In this document: positions 8,932-16,758 of the stretch, piece after piece
How the letters are laid out: the number at the start of each line of letters is the position of its first letter
How positions within the stretch are numbered: position 1 is the first letter of the stretch
Origin: Nitratireductor luteus
GTDB lineage: Bacteria > Pseudomonadota > Alphaproteobacteria > Rhizobiales > Rhizobiaceae
Reading direction: 5' to 3'
Length of the DNA: 64,000 bases
Assembly: GCF_026162365.1 (NCBI RefSeq)
Contig: NZ_JAOANW010000015.1
Coordinates: forward strand, 62,001 to 126,000
Notes under the pieces: model-generated
Seen by the model: the letters and a program-made list of their open reading frames with translations, nothing else
Database searches by the model: none
What the model was told of the DNA's origin: nothing
Made by a program: the position numbers and the translations under genes

Positions 8932-10164
8932 ATGCGGAGAGTAGCGATTGCGGGTGCCGGTATTGGCGGGCTTACGGCGGCATTGTCGCTTCACGAGATG
9001 GGATTTGAGGTCAAAGTCTTTGAGGCGGTGGATGAGCTGCAGCCTTTGGGCGTCGGCATCAATCTGATGCCGCATTCGTCCGAGGTGCTTCATGGACTTG
9101 GTCTTGCGGAAGCGCTGGACGACATCGCGGTTCGTACCCGGTGTATCGAATATCGGACAAAGTACGGACATGTCATCCAGTCGGATCCGCGCAATGTTGA
9201 AGCGGGGTTTGCTTCCCCCCAATACTCAATCCATCGTGGCGAGTGTCAGTTCCTTCTGTTCGACACCGTAAGGTCTCGCCTAGGGGCCGATTCAGTGGAA
9301 ACGGGCATGATGGTTGAGAGCTACGATCAAACTTCAGATCAGGTCAATGTGCATTTCGCCAACGGACGCAGCTACGATTTTGATTTCCTGATTGGTGGCG
9401 ACGGACTGCGATCGAACGTCCGCCGACAGATGCATCCGGATGAAGGTCCGCCCCACTACGAGGGTACGATGATGTATCGCGGCGCAGTCGAAATGGAGCA
9501 GATCGGCGACGGGCGCACCATGGTTATTGCGGGAAACCATGATGTGAAATTCGTCACCTATCCGATCAGCGAAAAGGCTCGAAAACAGGGGCGCGCGCTT
9601 ACCAACTGGGTAGCTGAGGTGCGCGTCGATCAACCCCGACACATTAAGGATGCCGACTGGACGCGGCGAGGGACGCGGGACTTCATTCAACGCTTCAATG
9701 ATTTCGTCATGCACGACATGAATGTCGTCGACATCATGGAAAGCACCGAAGCAATAACGGAGTTCCCGATGATCGACCGGGATCCACTTGAAGTTTGGAC
9801 CGACGGCCGTGTGACGTTGTTAGGTGATGCGGCTCATCCGATGTATCCGATTGGCGCAAATGGAGCGTCACAAGCAATCATCGATGCGAAGGTTTTGGCT
9901 GAGAAGCTTGCGGAAGCCCCTGAGTCGGCTGGTTTACGCGAGTACGAGAAAATTCGGCGCCCGATCACTACCAAGGTCGTTCTGACAAATAGGCAGTCTG
10001 GTCCTGAAAAAGTACTCGACATTGCAGATGCCAGGGTGACTGGACCGGATGATCGTGTTGAGGATTTGATTACACCCGAAGAGCTGGAGGAAGTGGCGGC
10101 AAGCTATCGGGAGATTGCGGGATTTCAAAAGAAATCCGTGATGCCGGCCACCGACGCCCAGTAG
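8932..10164 (+). CDS. FAD-dependent aromatic monooxygenase
   Basis: A 410-residue class A flavin monooxygenase. The Rossmann FAD motif GAGIGG is at residues 8-13, the DG motif appears in GGDGLRSNVR, and the GD motif in LLGDAAHPMYPIGANG near residue 298. These enzymes insert one oxygen ortho or para to a hydroxyl group using NAD(P)H. With maleylacetate reductase and hydroxyquinol dioxygenase directly downstream, the simplest reading is that it makes hydroxyquinol from a phenol or hydroxybenzoate, but the exact substrate is not readable. ATG 8932 follows a clear GGGAGG; upstream in-frame ATG and TTG codons lack such a site. Confidence 0.88.
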   Translation: MRRVAIAGAGIGGLTAALSLHEMGFEVKVFEAVDELQPLGVGINLMPHSSEVLHGLGLAEALDDIAVRTRCIEYRTKYGHVIQSDPRNVEAGFASPQYSIHRGECQFLLFDTVRSRLGADSVETGMMVESYDQTSDQVNVHFANGRSYDFDFLIGGDGLRSNVRRQMHPDEGPPHYEGTMMYRGAVEMEQIGDGRTMVIAGNHDVKFVTYPISEKARKQGRALTNWVAEVRVDQPRHIKDADWTRRGTRDFIQRFNDFVMHDMNVVDIMESTEAITEFPMIDRDPLEVWTDGRVTLLGDAAHPMYPIGANGASQAIIDAKVLAEKLAEAPESAGLREYEKIRRPITTKVVLTNRQSGPEKVLDIADARVTGPDDRVEDLITPEELEEVAASYREIAGFQKKSVMPATDAQ

Positions 10165-10264
10165 GTCCGCCTCCAGGTAATCGGCTCGACAGTGCCTTGT
10201 CGGCGTGAGCACCTTCTTTATTCCTCTTAACATCAAGCACGGAATGGATTCGTAGGTGGCAAGA

Positions 10265-11353
10265 ATGGTTCAAAACTTGGGAAACGGCATTGAGGCGCCG
10301 GCCTTTGTCTACAATGTGAATCCCGCACGTATCGTATTTGGCGCGGGTACGCTGGCTTCTCTCGCGCGCGAAGTGTCTGCCGCTGGTTGTCGTCGCGTCT
10401 TGATTCTTTCGACGCCATTTCAAAAACCCGATGCAGAGCGTCTCGCGTCCGATCTGGGTGAACTAACAGCTGGCGTCTTCTCTGAAGCTGCGATGCATAC
10501 GCCCACTCCGGTGACCAACGCGGCTGTAGCTAAATATAGCTCTTGCCAGGCCGATGGTGTTGTTTCACTGGGAGGGGGTTCTACAATCGGGCTGGGAAAG
10601 GCTATCGCATATCGAACTGATGCAATTCAGTTTGCTGTTCCGACAACATATGCCGGCTCCGAGGTAACCCCCATATTAGGTCAGACTGAGCAAGGCAAAA
10701 AAACTACCTTGCGCAGCAACATCGTTCTGCCCGAAGTTGTGATTTACGATCCTGACCTGACCCTTGGTCTCCCCGTCGCAATGAGCGTTACCAGCGGTCT
10801 CAACGCTATGGCGCATGCGATCGAAGCGATTTATGCCCAGGATCGAAACCCAATTTCGTCCCTGATGGCCGTCGAAGGCGTTCGGTCGCTTCGCGATGCA
10901 TTACCGCAGATAGTCCGCGTTCCTTATGACAGAACGGCCAGGGGCCTTGCACTTTATGGCTCGTGGCTATGCGGAACGGTTCTCGGCACCGTGGGTATGT
11001 CGCTGCACCACAAGCTATGCCACACGCTCGGCGGGTCATTCGATCTTCCGCACTCTGAAACCCATGCAATCCTTATTCCCCATACCGCGGCCTACAACGA
11101 GCTGGCGGCAAGCGATCAGCTTGCTCCGATCGCAAACCTGTTTGGAGGTCGGTTGGGTGCAGGTCTGTGGGAATTTGCCAAATCCATCGGTTCTCCCGTC
11201 TCCCTAAAAGAACTTGGTTTGGAGGAAGCCGATATTGAACGCGCAGCCGATGTGGCTGTTCAGAACCCATATTGGAATCCTCGGGAGATCGATCGCAACT
11301 CGATTGCGGGGCTTTTGCGGCGAGCCTGGGCGGGGCAGGCACCTCAGTCATGA
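10265..11353 (+). CDS. Maleylacetate reductase
   Basis: A protein of about 362 residues in the iron-alcohol-dehydrogenase-like superfamily, close in style to maleylacetate reductases. It has the nucleotide-binding GGGSTIGLGKAI and PTTYAGSEVTPI segments, and the histidine-rich HHKLCHTLGGSFDLPH and HAILIPH. It reduces maleylacetate to 3-oxoadipate with NAD(P)H in the cytoplasm, the step after hydroxyquinol ring cleavage. ATG 10265 is preferred because AGGTGG lies about six bases upstream; a GTG three codons earlier is possible. A perfect palindrome spans its stop codon. Confidence 0.93.
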   Translation: MVQNLGNGIEAPAFVYNVNPARIVFGAGTLASLAREVSAAGCRRVLILSTPFQKPDAERLASDLGELTAGVFSEAAMHTPTPVTNAAVAKYSSCQADGVVSLGGGSTIGLGKAIAYRTDAIQFAVPTTYAGSEVTPILGQTEQGKKTTLRSNIVLPEVVIYDPDLTLGLPVAMSVTSGLNAMAHAIEAIYAQDRNPISSLMAVEGVRSLRDALPQIVRVPYDRTARGLALYGSWLCGTVLGTVGMSLHHKLCHTLGGSFDLPHSETHAILIPHTAAYNELAASDQLAPIANLFGGRLGAGLWEFAKSIGSPVSLKELGLEEADIERAADVAVQNPYWNPREIDRNSIAGLLRRAWAGQAPQS

Positions 11354-11366
11354 CTGAGGTGCCTGC
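11335..11366. terminator. Perfect 32-bp palindrome over the maleylacetate reductase stop codon
   Basis: The arm GCAGGCACCTCAGTCA is followed immediately by its exact reverse complement, giving a 32-base perfect palindrome with no spacer. It includes the last codons and the stop (TGA at 11351-11353) and ends 40 bases before the hydroxyquinol dioxygenase start. In RNA it would form a long stem with a tiny loop. No T-run follows, so a classical terminator is doubtful. An mRNA-stability or attenuation element, or a protein-binding site, fits as well. Confidence 0.5.
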
Positions 11367-11405
11367 GATTGAAGTTCGAAGTCCGTGACGAAAAAGGGGG
11401 TTTCG

Positions 11406-12251
11406 ATGGCGAGCTATTTTAACGAAGAACGATCAGCGGAGATCGTAAACGAACGAATGGGCCGCGACATCAATCCTCGTTTCCGGGAAATAATGTCGTC
11501 TCTGGTTCGGCATCTGCATGATTTTGCCAAGGAAGTTGAACTGACCCAAGAGGAGTGGGAATTCGCAATCGATTTTCTCACCAAGACTGGCCAGATCTGC
11601 AGTGAGGAACGTCAGGAGTTCATTCTTCTCAGTGACGTTCTCGGCTTCTCGATGCTAGTCGACGCAATCAACAATAGACGCCCAGCCGGTGCCACAGAGA
11701 ACACCGTGTTCGGTCCGTTTCATGTCGCGGGTGCTCCCGAGCGAACGATGGGAGACAACATCTCGTTGGACGGGAAAGGCGAAAGCTGCCTGTTCATTGG
11801 ACGAGTGATTGATCTTAATGGCGCTCCCATTTCGGGGGCCAAGATCGATGTGTGGTCGGATAACGCCGACGGCTTCTACGATGTACAGCAGCCTAACATT
11901 CAGCCGAAGTGGAACAACCGCGGAATATTTACGACCGGTGCGGATGGACGATACGAGTTCAAGGGGATCAAACCGGTTTCGTATCCCATTCCGGACGATG
12001 GTCCAGTCGGCCAGATGCTGGAGCACATCGGTCGGCACCCTTACAGGCCTGCCCACACCCACTTCCTTGTGACTGCGCCTGGCTTTCAGAAACTGGTCAC
12101 CCACACCTTTGTTGGAGATGACGACTACATCGAGTCCGATACAGTGTTCGGTGTGAAGCAATCACTCGTCGCTCCTTTTGCGCATACCCCTGAAGGCCCG
12201 ACCGAATGGGTCTCTAAGTTTGATTTTGTTCTTGCGCCAACGCACCCGTGA
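11406..12251 (+). CDS. Hydroxyquinol 1,2-dioxygenase (intradiol ring cleavage)
   Basis: A 281-residue intradiol dioxygenase. The N-terminal helical dimerisation region is followed by the catalytic barrel. The iron ligands expected from the family are present with the right spacing: Tyr158 (GFYD), Tyr193 (VSYPIP), His217 and His219 (RPAHTHF). ENTVFGPFHVAGAP (residues 98-111) is typical of the hydroxyquinol branch. It opens 1,2,4-trihydroxybenzene to maleylacetate, which the preceding gene product reduces. ATG 11406 is chosen for the AAGGGGG site just upstream. Confidence 0.93.
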   Translation: MASYFNEERSAEIVNERMGRDINPRFREIMSSLVRHLHDFAKEVELTQEEWEFAIDFLTKTGQICSEERQEFILLSDVLGFSMLVDAINNRRPAGATENTVFGPFHVAGAPERTMGDNISLDGKGESCLFIGRVIDLNGAPISGAKIDVWSDNADGFYDVQQPNIQPKWNNRGIFTTGADGRYEFKGIKPVSYPIPDDGPVGQMLEHIGRHPYRPAHTHFLVTAPGFQKLVTHTFVGDDDYIESDTVFGVKQSLVAPFAHTPEGPTEWVSKFDFVLAPTHP

Positions 12252-12511
12252 GCACCCGGAAAACGAAGGCCTGAAGCGAAGAGGCGGCTGAAACGTCATT
12301 GCTGAAAATCGAAGTCGATGAAGCTTTGTGGGCGGACAGAGAGAGCCAGTTAAAGGCCAGCGTGCCGGCAGGGTTGTACCGGAATACAGGGCAATCTGCT
12401 GAGTACTCCCCTTTCCGAAAGTGCGATTATAGAGCTCTTGGGCGGACATCTGCCCAAAAACCTCAACGCCATTGCTACCGAAACCCCGTCGAACGGGTCG
12501 CGCTGAACGCC

Positions 12512-13477
12512 TCAGTAGTTGTGCCGACATATGTCGGCATTTCTAGGAACTCCGAAGTCCCGAAGTTCTTTGGTTGTGGTCGATGTAGGTACCACGGCGC
12601 CTATTCGCCGGAACTCAACTGGTGTAATTCCCGTGCGTCGGCGGAAAAACCTGGAGAAATAGGAAGGCGTCGAGAAGCCAAGCGAATAGCCAATCTGGTT
12701 TATAGCGCGCTCGGAGAACAGAAGGTCCCTCTTCGCCTCCAGCAAGATCCTTTCCTGTATGATTTCAAGAGCCGTCGATCCTGTGATCGTTTTGACGGTC
12801 CGTGACAGGTGTGTTGGCGTTACCGCTAGAACGTCGGCATAGTCTGAAACCGAATGCGTTTCACAGAAACGCGCATCAACGAGCCGGCGGAATTCCCGGA
12901 TGAGCGACATCGGTCGCCGGACAGATGGGGATGTGTGCTCTTCCTCCCTGTCGAGCCCGCGGGAGAAGTGTGCGAGCAAAACCTGAAAGTGAGATTGAAG
13001 CACAAAGTTCCGGTCTGCATTCCAGCTCCGGTGCTCCTCAACCATTTCGCGCACAATGAAATCCGCCGTACGGAATACATCTGCGTGGTGGCATCCAGCG
13101 AGATAGCGCGGAGAGTCGATCCAGCTTGCGAGCCAAGGAGCAGCTCGCACAATGCGCGATAGATCAGCAGTGGCGACTGTCACGACCCACCCCGCGATGT
13201 CGGGCGGATATTGGAAACCGTGGACGCTCAACGCAGGCGCCCAGACCAATGTCGGTCCTTCAAGTACCGTGTGCACATCGTCGAGTTGGGTGGTTACTCG
13301 CGCGTCTACGAAATAGAACAGTTGAGAAAGCCCCTCATGGTGGTGAGGGGTGACGTTCCAATGATGGATGTGCTGGCGTTCTGAAATTGCCTCACAGTTC
13401 AAGAATCCAACGTGTTCTGCAGCGCTGCCAGAAACATAAAGGTGATCGTCAAAGGTTGTGCGGGCAGGTTGTGTCAT
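12512..13477 (-). CDS. AraC-family transcriptional regulator (PobR-like)
   Basis: A regulator of about 321 residues. A cupin-like N-terminal domain contains HIHHWNVTPHHHEGLSQLFY, and the C-terminal double helix-turn-helix (about residues 205-300) contains LAVTPTHLSRTVKTITGSTA and SLGFSTPSYFSRFFRRRTG. PobR-type AraC proteins activate aromatic catabolic genes on binding the substrate. It points toward the hydroxyquinol genes from the opposite side and may be a second, activating control on the pathway. ATG 13477 is used; a GTG four codons upstream is an alternative start. The 260 bases between it and the dioxygenase hold no supported gene. Confidence 0.9.
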   Translation of the reverse strand: MTQPARTTFDDHLYVSGSAAEHVGFLNCEAISERQHIHHWNVTPHHHEGLSQLFYFVDARVTTQLDDVHTVLEGPTLVWAPALSVHGFQYPPDIAGWVVTVATADLSRIVRAAPWLASWIDSPRYLAGCHHADVFRTADFIVREMVEEHRSWNADRNFVLQSHFQVLLAHFSRGLDREEEHTSPSVRRPMSLIREFRRLVDARFCETHSVSDYADVLAVTPTHLSRTVKTITGSTALEIIQERILLEAKRDLLFSERAINQIGYSLGFSTPSYFSRFFRRRTGITPVEFRRIGAVVPTSTTTKELRDFGVPRNADICRHNY

Positions 13478-13649
13478 CGGCGCTGCCACGTTCGATTTGT
13501 GACAGTTTGATTCATAGCCCCGTATCGAATGTTTGTCGACTTGCGGTTCCCTCGTGCGGGATCCCCGGATACTTTTTTATGTCATCTTTGCACCAGATGG
13601 GAGTAGCTCATTTGGTGCCTGTCATAGGCTTTGTGTGGAGCTGGTCGGG

Positions 13650-13790
13650 ATGTACCTAGCCGATCACCGGTCCATTTTTGAAGATGAAACAAGGCGCCGA
13701 AAACTGATCGATTGCATCGCGCTTTTTGTGGAAGCGGGCTGGCCTGAAGCAAGGAAACTGTTCCAGAGCCTTCCCGAGCTATTGCAGTAG
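13650..13790 (+). CDS. Small hypothetical protein or C-terminal gene remnant
   Basis: A 46-residue frame (MYLADHRSIFEDETRRRKLI, then DCIALFVEAGWPEARKLFQS) with protein-like helical composition. The frame is open further upstream without a convincing start, so this may be the tail of a larger broken gene. It lies just before the broken coiled-coil gene and could have been its partner. I do not recognise a family, and no function is offered. Confidence 0.3.
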   Translation: MYLADHRSIFEDETRRRKLIDCIALFVEAGWPEARKLFQSLPELLQ

Positions 13791-13868
13791 CGTTTGCTGC
13801 GCTGCGTATAGGAAGTCGAGGTTGGCCCGCCTTCGATAACAATCACGGAATACAGGGGAGGAGGGCGT

Positions 13869-14125
13869 ATGAGTTCAGCCAATCAAAGCCAGATCGACAG
13901 GCTTAACCGTGAAATTTCTGACCTACGAAAAGCCGATGCGCGAGAGGCAAAAAAAGAAGCTGATCTGATCGGCAAGATTAACAAGGCGGAAACTGCAGCA
14001 TCCCGTACCAAAAACGATTCCACGCACCGAACAAAGATGAAGGAGATTGAACGCGCATCGAAGGACCTTGCTTCGGTTCAGAAAAAGCGGGCTGATATCT
14101 CCGGCAAGATTGCCGCGAAAGCCGC
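13869..14125 (+). pseudogene. Broken coiled-coil gene, possible N-terminus of a TIR-type effector
   Basis: An ATG after GGGGAGGAGGG opens a frame with a strong charged coiled coil (SQIDRLNREISDLRKADARE, then repeated EADLIGKINKAETAASRTKN and KDLASVQKKRADISGKIAAK). This style of coiled coil precedes a TIR domain in some bacterial TIR proteins; that assignment is from memory and tentative. At about 14126 the sequence changes abruptly into the reverse strand of an ArdC-like gene. The open frame runs on by chance to 14927, giving a chimeric, probably meaningless, 352-codon frame. Confidence 0.55.
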
Positions 14126-14351
14126 GCTCGATCACGGCGCCCCAGAGCAGGAGCGCGTTGATGCCGGAATAGCGCCGGCCGGTCGTGGCGTTCTGCGGCA
14201 TGGCCAGCGGCGCCTTCGCCGCAGCCGTGCCCCATGGCTGGACCCAGGGCACGCGGCCGGCCTCCAGCTCGGCGTTGATCTTGTCGGTGATTTCGGAATA
14301 GAGATTGGTCCGGTCGCGCTTGGCCTCGGCGTTGCGGCTGTATCTGGATAT
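14126..14351 (-). pseudogene. ArdC-type antirestriction protein, N-terminal fragment, copy 1
   Basis: Read leftward this gives SRYSRNAEAKRDRTNLYSEI, TDKINAELEAGRVPWVQPWG and NATTGRRYSGINALLLWGAV, the N-terminal DNA-binding domain of ArdC/DUF1738 antirestriction proteins found on plasmids and integrative elements. The expected start codon is ATA instead of ATG, and the gene stops abruptly at the junction with the coiled-coil gene at 14126. It is dead on both counts. It is the counterpart of copy 2 at 16042-16345. Confidence 0.75.
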
Positions 14352-14430
14352 CGCGGTTCTCCGCGACGGGCATCGAGGGCCTCTCCCTCGGCTTCCAACC
14401 CGTCACGGCAGACCGGTCCGCACTCTCACT
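14126..14430. repeat. About 300-bp direct repeat, copy 1
   Basis: This segment matches 16144-16420 in the same orientation over nearly its whole length (by eye about 90 percent identical, with a roughly 20-base deletion in copy 2). Both copies contain the start of an ArdC-like gene plus its upstream region, ending near GGTCCGCACTC. The repeat brackets the CsbD/small-membrane-protein cassette. Confidence 0.75.
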
Positions 14431-14597
14431 CTAATCCCCGGCGGTTGCGCAAGAAGCAGAACTGGAACGGCGCCGAGAGGGCTCCACGGATTTCCGCGTC
14501 AAGGACGGATGGCCGGGAGGCGAGTCCTGATCAAGGTTGCCGTCGACGCTTGGCTGGCCGAAGCGACGCTCGCACTGCAACGTCTCAGGGCGACATC

Positions 14598-14925
14598 GTG
14601 AACAAGCCTCGCAGCAACCAATGCGCGCAGGCGCTGGAGTCGCAGCGTCGGAGTGGATACCGCAATACCGCTGCCGCGGCGCGCGAGATCGTCGACAATG
14701 CGATGGAGGCGGGTGCAACGCGCATCGATGTCTGCTGCGGAAAGCCGAAGAAGCTGAAAGCGCATCAGCGCACCGACCCGATTAACGCCATCGCTTTCAT
14801 CGACAACGGCTCTGACATGGTGCCGGCTATGGCCCGGTATGCTCTGTCATGGGGTGCGGGGGACGCATCAGAAGGACCATCGCCAGCGGCATCGCGGCGC
14901 CTACGGCAAAGGTCGCGACTGATGT
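14598..14925 (+). pseudogene. GHKL-type ATPase N-terminal fragment
   Basis: A GTG at 14598 opens a frame with SGYRNTAAAAREIVDNAMEA followed by GATRIDVCCGKPKK and AIAFIDNGSDMVPAMARYAL. The EIVDN and DNGSDM pieces correspond to the N-box and G1-box region of GHKL (Hsp90/MORC/histidine-kinase-like) ATPases. Similarity stops soon after, near SWGAGDASEGP, so only about 95 codons of what should be a much longer gene remain. Such ATPases often sit in mobile or defence loci, which fits the neighbourhood. Confidence 0.6.
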
Positions 14926-15118
14926 GAGTGCTGCCTGAATGGGTGCGCAGCCGTTACCTCGGAGATGCCGAGTTCGTCGCGCGTGTTGGTTTGTCATGTC
15001 GCGGCTTCAGGAAACGGGAATGGTTGTGCCCGAAAACCCGAGCGGATGGCTAAGACAGCAACACTCATGCGAAACGGAACTGGCAGGACTGCGAAGACAG
15101 CGAGAACAGTGAAGGTAA

Positions 15119-15132
15119 TTGACCTGGATCAA
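15119..15132. promoter_or_regulatory. FNR/FixK-like box upstream of CsbD gene
   Basis: TTGACCTGGATCAA matches the FNR/FixK dyad TTGAY-N4-RTCAA exactly. It lies 63 bases before the CsbD start, a usual activating distance once an untranslated leader is allowed. Confidence 0.6.
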
Positions 15133-15195
15133 CGCACCATTCGGAGACATCGCTATCAGTGTATACGGCTCGCTGTGTTTCGAAAGGAGAACGGC

Positions 15196-15369
15196 ATGGA
15201 CAAGGATCGGGTCGTCGGTTCCGCGAAGATCGTCAAGGGAAAGGTCAAGGAGGCCTTGGGCGAGGCGATTGGCGACGCCAAGCTCGAAACAGAGGGGAAG
15301 GCCGACAAGTTCGAAGGCAAGATTCAGAACGCCGCTGGTGGACTGAAAGATGCGATCCGCGGAGACTAG
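15196..15369 (+). CDS. CsbD-family stress protein
   Basis: A 57-residue small soluble protein, MDKDRVVGSAKIVKGKVKEA onward, with the repeated G-K-K/A-E-G pattern of the CsbD family (GKADKFEGKIQNAAGGLKDA). Family members are abundant stress-induced proteins of unknown mechanism. ATG 15196 follows AAAGGAGA. A long upstream extension of the frame has no similarity and is ignored. An FNR/FixK-like box lies upstream. Confidence 0.88.
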   Translation: MDKDRVVGSAKIVKGKVKEALGEAIGDAKLETEGKADKFEGKIQNAAGGLKDAIRGD

Positions 15370-15422
15370 GCTTAAGGCCTGATGGCGCGGGGTTTCGCAG
15401 GGCGTGTGAAAGGGCAGACGTA

Positions 15423-15563
15423 ATGAGTCGCAACGTGCTTTATTTGGTCATCGGCCTGCTCGCGGTAGGTGTCCTTGTTGTGGGCTACCTCTACTATCAG
15501 GAAAGCCAGAGTGGCATCGACATCGAGATTGGCGAGCATGGCGTAACGATTGACGGGAACTAG
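15423..15563 (+). CDS. Small single-pass membrane protein
   Basis: A 46-residue protein. MSRNVLYLVIGLLAVGVLVV forms one membrane helix (about residues 5-25), followed by a short tail IDIEIGEHGVTIDGN. Proteins of this form are common and uncharacterised in Rhizobiales. It lies 53 bases after the CsbD gene and probably shares its transcript. The tail may face the periplasm. Confidence 0.7.
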   Translation: MSRNVLYLVIGLLAVGVLVVGYLYYQESQSGIDIEIGEHGVTIDGN

Positions 15564-15641
15564 TCAATCCGATTCCGTACTAGGCACCAGCGTTCTGGGT
15601 TACGGTCAATAGTCGGCAACCCTACCGCGAAAGGAAACTCC

Positions 15642-15805
15642 ATGTCGCTCGGTACCATTCTTCTCATCATTCTCATCATCTTCCTCTTGGGGGGCTTCAG
15701 TGGTCGTATCGGTGGCTACGGCTACGGATTCGGAGATGGCGGGTCGGCGTCATCGGCGTTCTGATCATCATCCTTCTGATTCTGGTTCTGACTGGACGAA
15801 TCTGA
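15642..15805 (+). pseudogene. DUF3309-like small membrane protein, frameshifted
   Basis: The ATG at 15642 follows AAAGGAA and opens MSLGTILLIILIIFLLGGFS followed by GRIGGYGYGFG, the typical DUF3309 opening. The frame then ends early at 15762-15764. Shifting by one base near 15742 restores the expected second half, VGVIGVLIIILLILVLTGRI, ending at 15803-15805. A single base, probably one G of the GGG run, appears missing. Sequencing error or true inactivation cannot be told apart here. Confidence 0.75.
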
Positions 15806-16041
15806 TCTGGCGGCACGCCGGGAGGCGATCGACTAGCTGGGTGATGGACTTGGCGCAGGTGGGTCGATGCTCGACGCAGATCTCGAGGCGGGCATAGTGG
15901 CGATCATTGACGACTGCCCCAGATCCTCCAAACGGCATTGACGCCAAGAACCACCGGCACGCCCCGTCCGAGGCAGTAATCTGCACCAGTCTCGTACAGG
16001 TGCGAGAGCAGGCATCTGTGCGACTGAGTCTTTCTGCAGGA

Positions 16042-16345
16042 TCAGTCGGCATAGACGACCGTCGTGCCGCGCTCGCCCTTGCGGACATTGCCGCCGAGCG
16101 ACAGCGCCTGGCGGAAGGTGAGCCAACTCTGGCCGCCGAACCCGCGCTCGATGACGGCGCCCCAGAGCAGGAGCACGTTGATCCCGGAATAGCGCCGGCC
16201 GGTTGCGGCGTTCTGCGGCCGTGCCCCAGGGTTGGACCCAGGGCACGCGGCCCGCCTCCAGCTCGGTGATGATCTTGTCGGTGATTTCTGAGGAGAGATT
16301 GGTCCGGTCGCGCTTGGCGCCGGTCTTTTGATTGTGTCTGGACAT
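16042..16345 (-). pseudogene. ArdC-type antirestriction protein, N-terminal fragment, copy 2
   Basis: Leftward from ATG 16345 it reads MSRHNQKTGAKRDRTNLSSE, ITDKIITELEAGRVPWVQPW, then loses frame at a small deletion. The other frame continues NAATGRRYSGINVLLLWGAV and QALSLGGNVRKGERGTTVVY before a stop at 16042. This is ArdC N-terminal domain broken by the deletion and lacking the C-terminal metalloprotease-like part. Decayed sequence continues to about 15830 with no supported gene. Confidence 0.75.
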
Positions 16346-16420
16346 CGCGGTTCTCCGCGACGGGCGCAGAGGGCCTCTCCCTCGGCTTCCAACCCGTCAC
16401 GGCAAACCGGTCCGCACTCT
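16144..16420. repeat. About 300-bp direct repeat, copy 2
   Basis: Second copy of the segment at 14126-14430, same orientation. It retains the ATG that copy 1 has lost but has its own deletion, so the two copies decayed independently. Confidence 0.75.
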
Positions 16421-16669
16421 TCCTCTCTGGTGACCTCTGCAGAGCCGTAGAACCGGAAAAGCGCCCAAACGAAAACGCGTATTCCCGCGTCAGGGATGGA
16501 TGCCGTGGTAAGGGGGAAGACCTGTAAGGGGCTTCCGCTTCGCCGCAGCCCGGCCCGAAGGGATGATGACAAACATCTCTTCAGGCCAGGCTTCCAGCAA
16601 CGCGTCGCGTCTGCCGGATGTGGAATCAGGTGGCTCAGTACGGGTTGGTTGAAACAATCATGTCGAAAT
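16421..16669. other. Intergenic stretch without a supported gene
   Basis: The bases between the ArdC remnant and the AbiE operators show no protein-like frame and no repeat that I can identify. Together with the operator and promoter segment the gap before abiEi is about 340 bases. Confidence 0.4.
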
Positions 16670-16688
16670 ATCCGCGCATTGCGCGGAT
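16670..16688. promoter_or_regulatory. AbiE operator, inverted repeat 1
   Basis: ATCCGCGCATTGCGCGGAT is a perfect eight-base inverted repeat with a three-base centre. It lies about 70 bases before abiEi. AbiEi antitoxins are known to repress their own operon by binding inverted repeats in this position. Confidence 0.6.
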
Positions 16689-16732
16689 TTATGAGATCGA
16701 ATCGCTTCCCCTAATGAAACCATGTTGATATT

Positions 16733-16749
16733 TCCGCACTATAAGCGGA
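16733..16749. promoter_or_regulatory. AbiE operator, inverted repeat 2, overlapping a possible -10 box
   Basis: TCCGCACTATAAGCGGA has five-base arms and shares the TCCGC/GCGGA half-sites with the stronger repeat at 16670. The centre TATAAG resembles a -10 element, so binding here would block transcription. It ends ten bases before the abiEi start codon. Confidence 0.5.
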
Positions 16750-16758
16750 TAATAAGGC

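Noticed and set aside
14126-16420. The direct repeats as ends of an insertion sequence
   Set aside because: They contain part of an ArdC gene, have no terminal inverted repeats, and no transposase lies between them.
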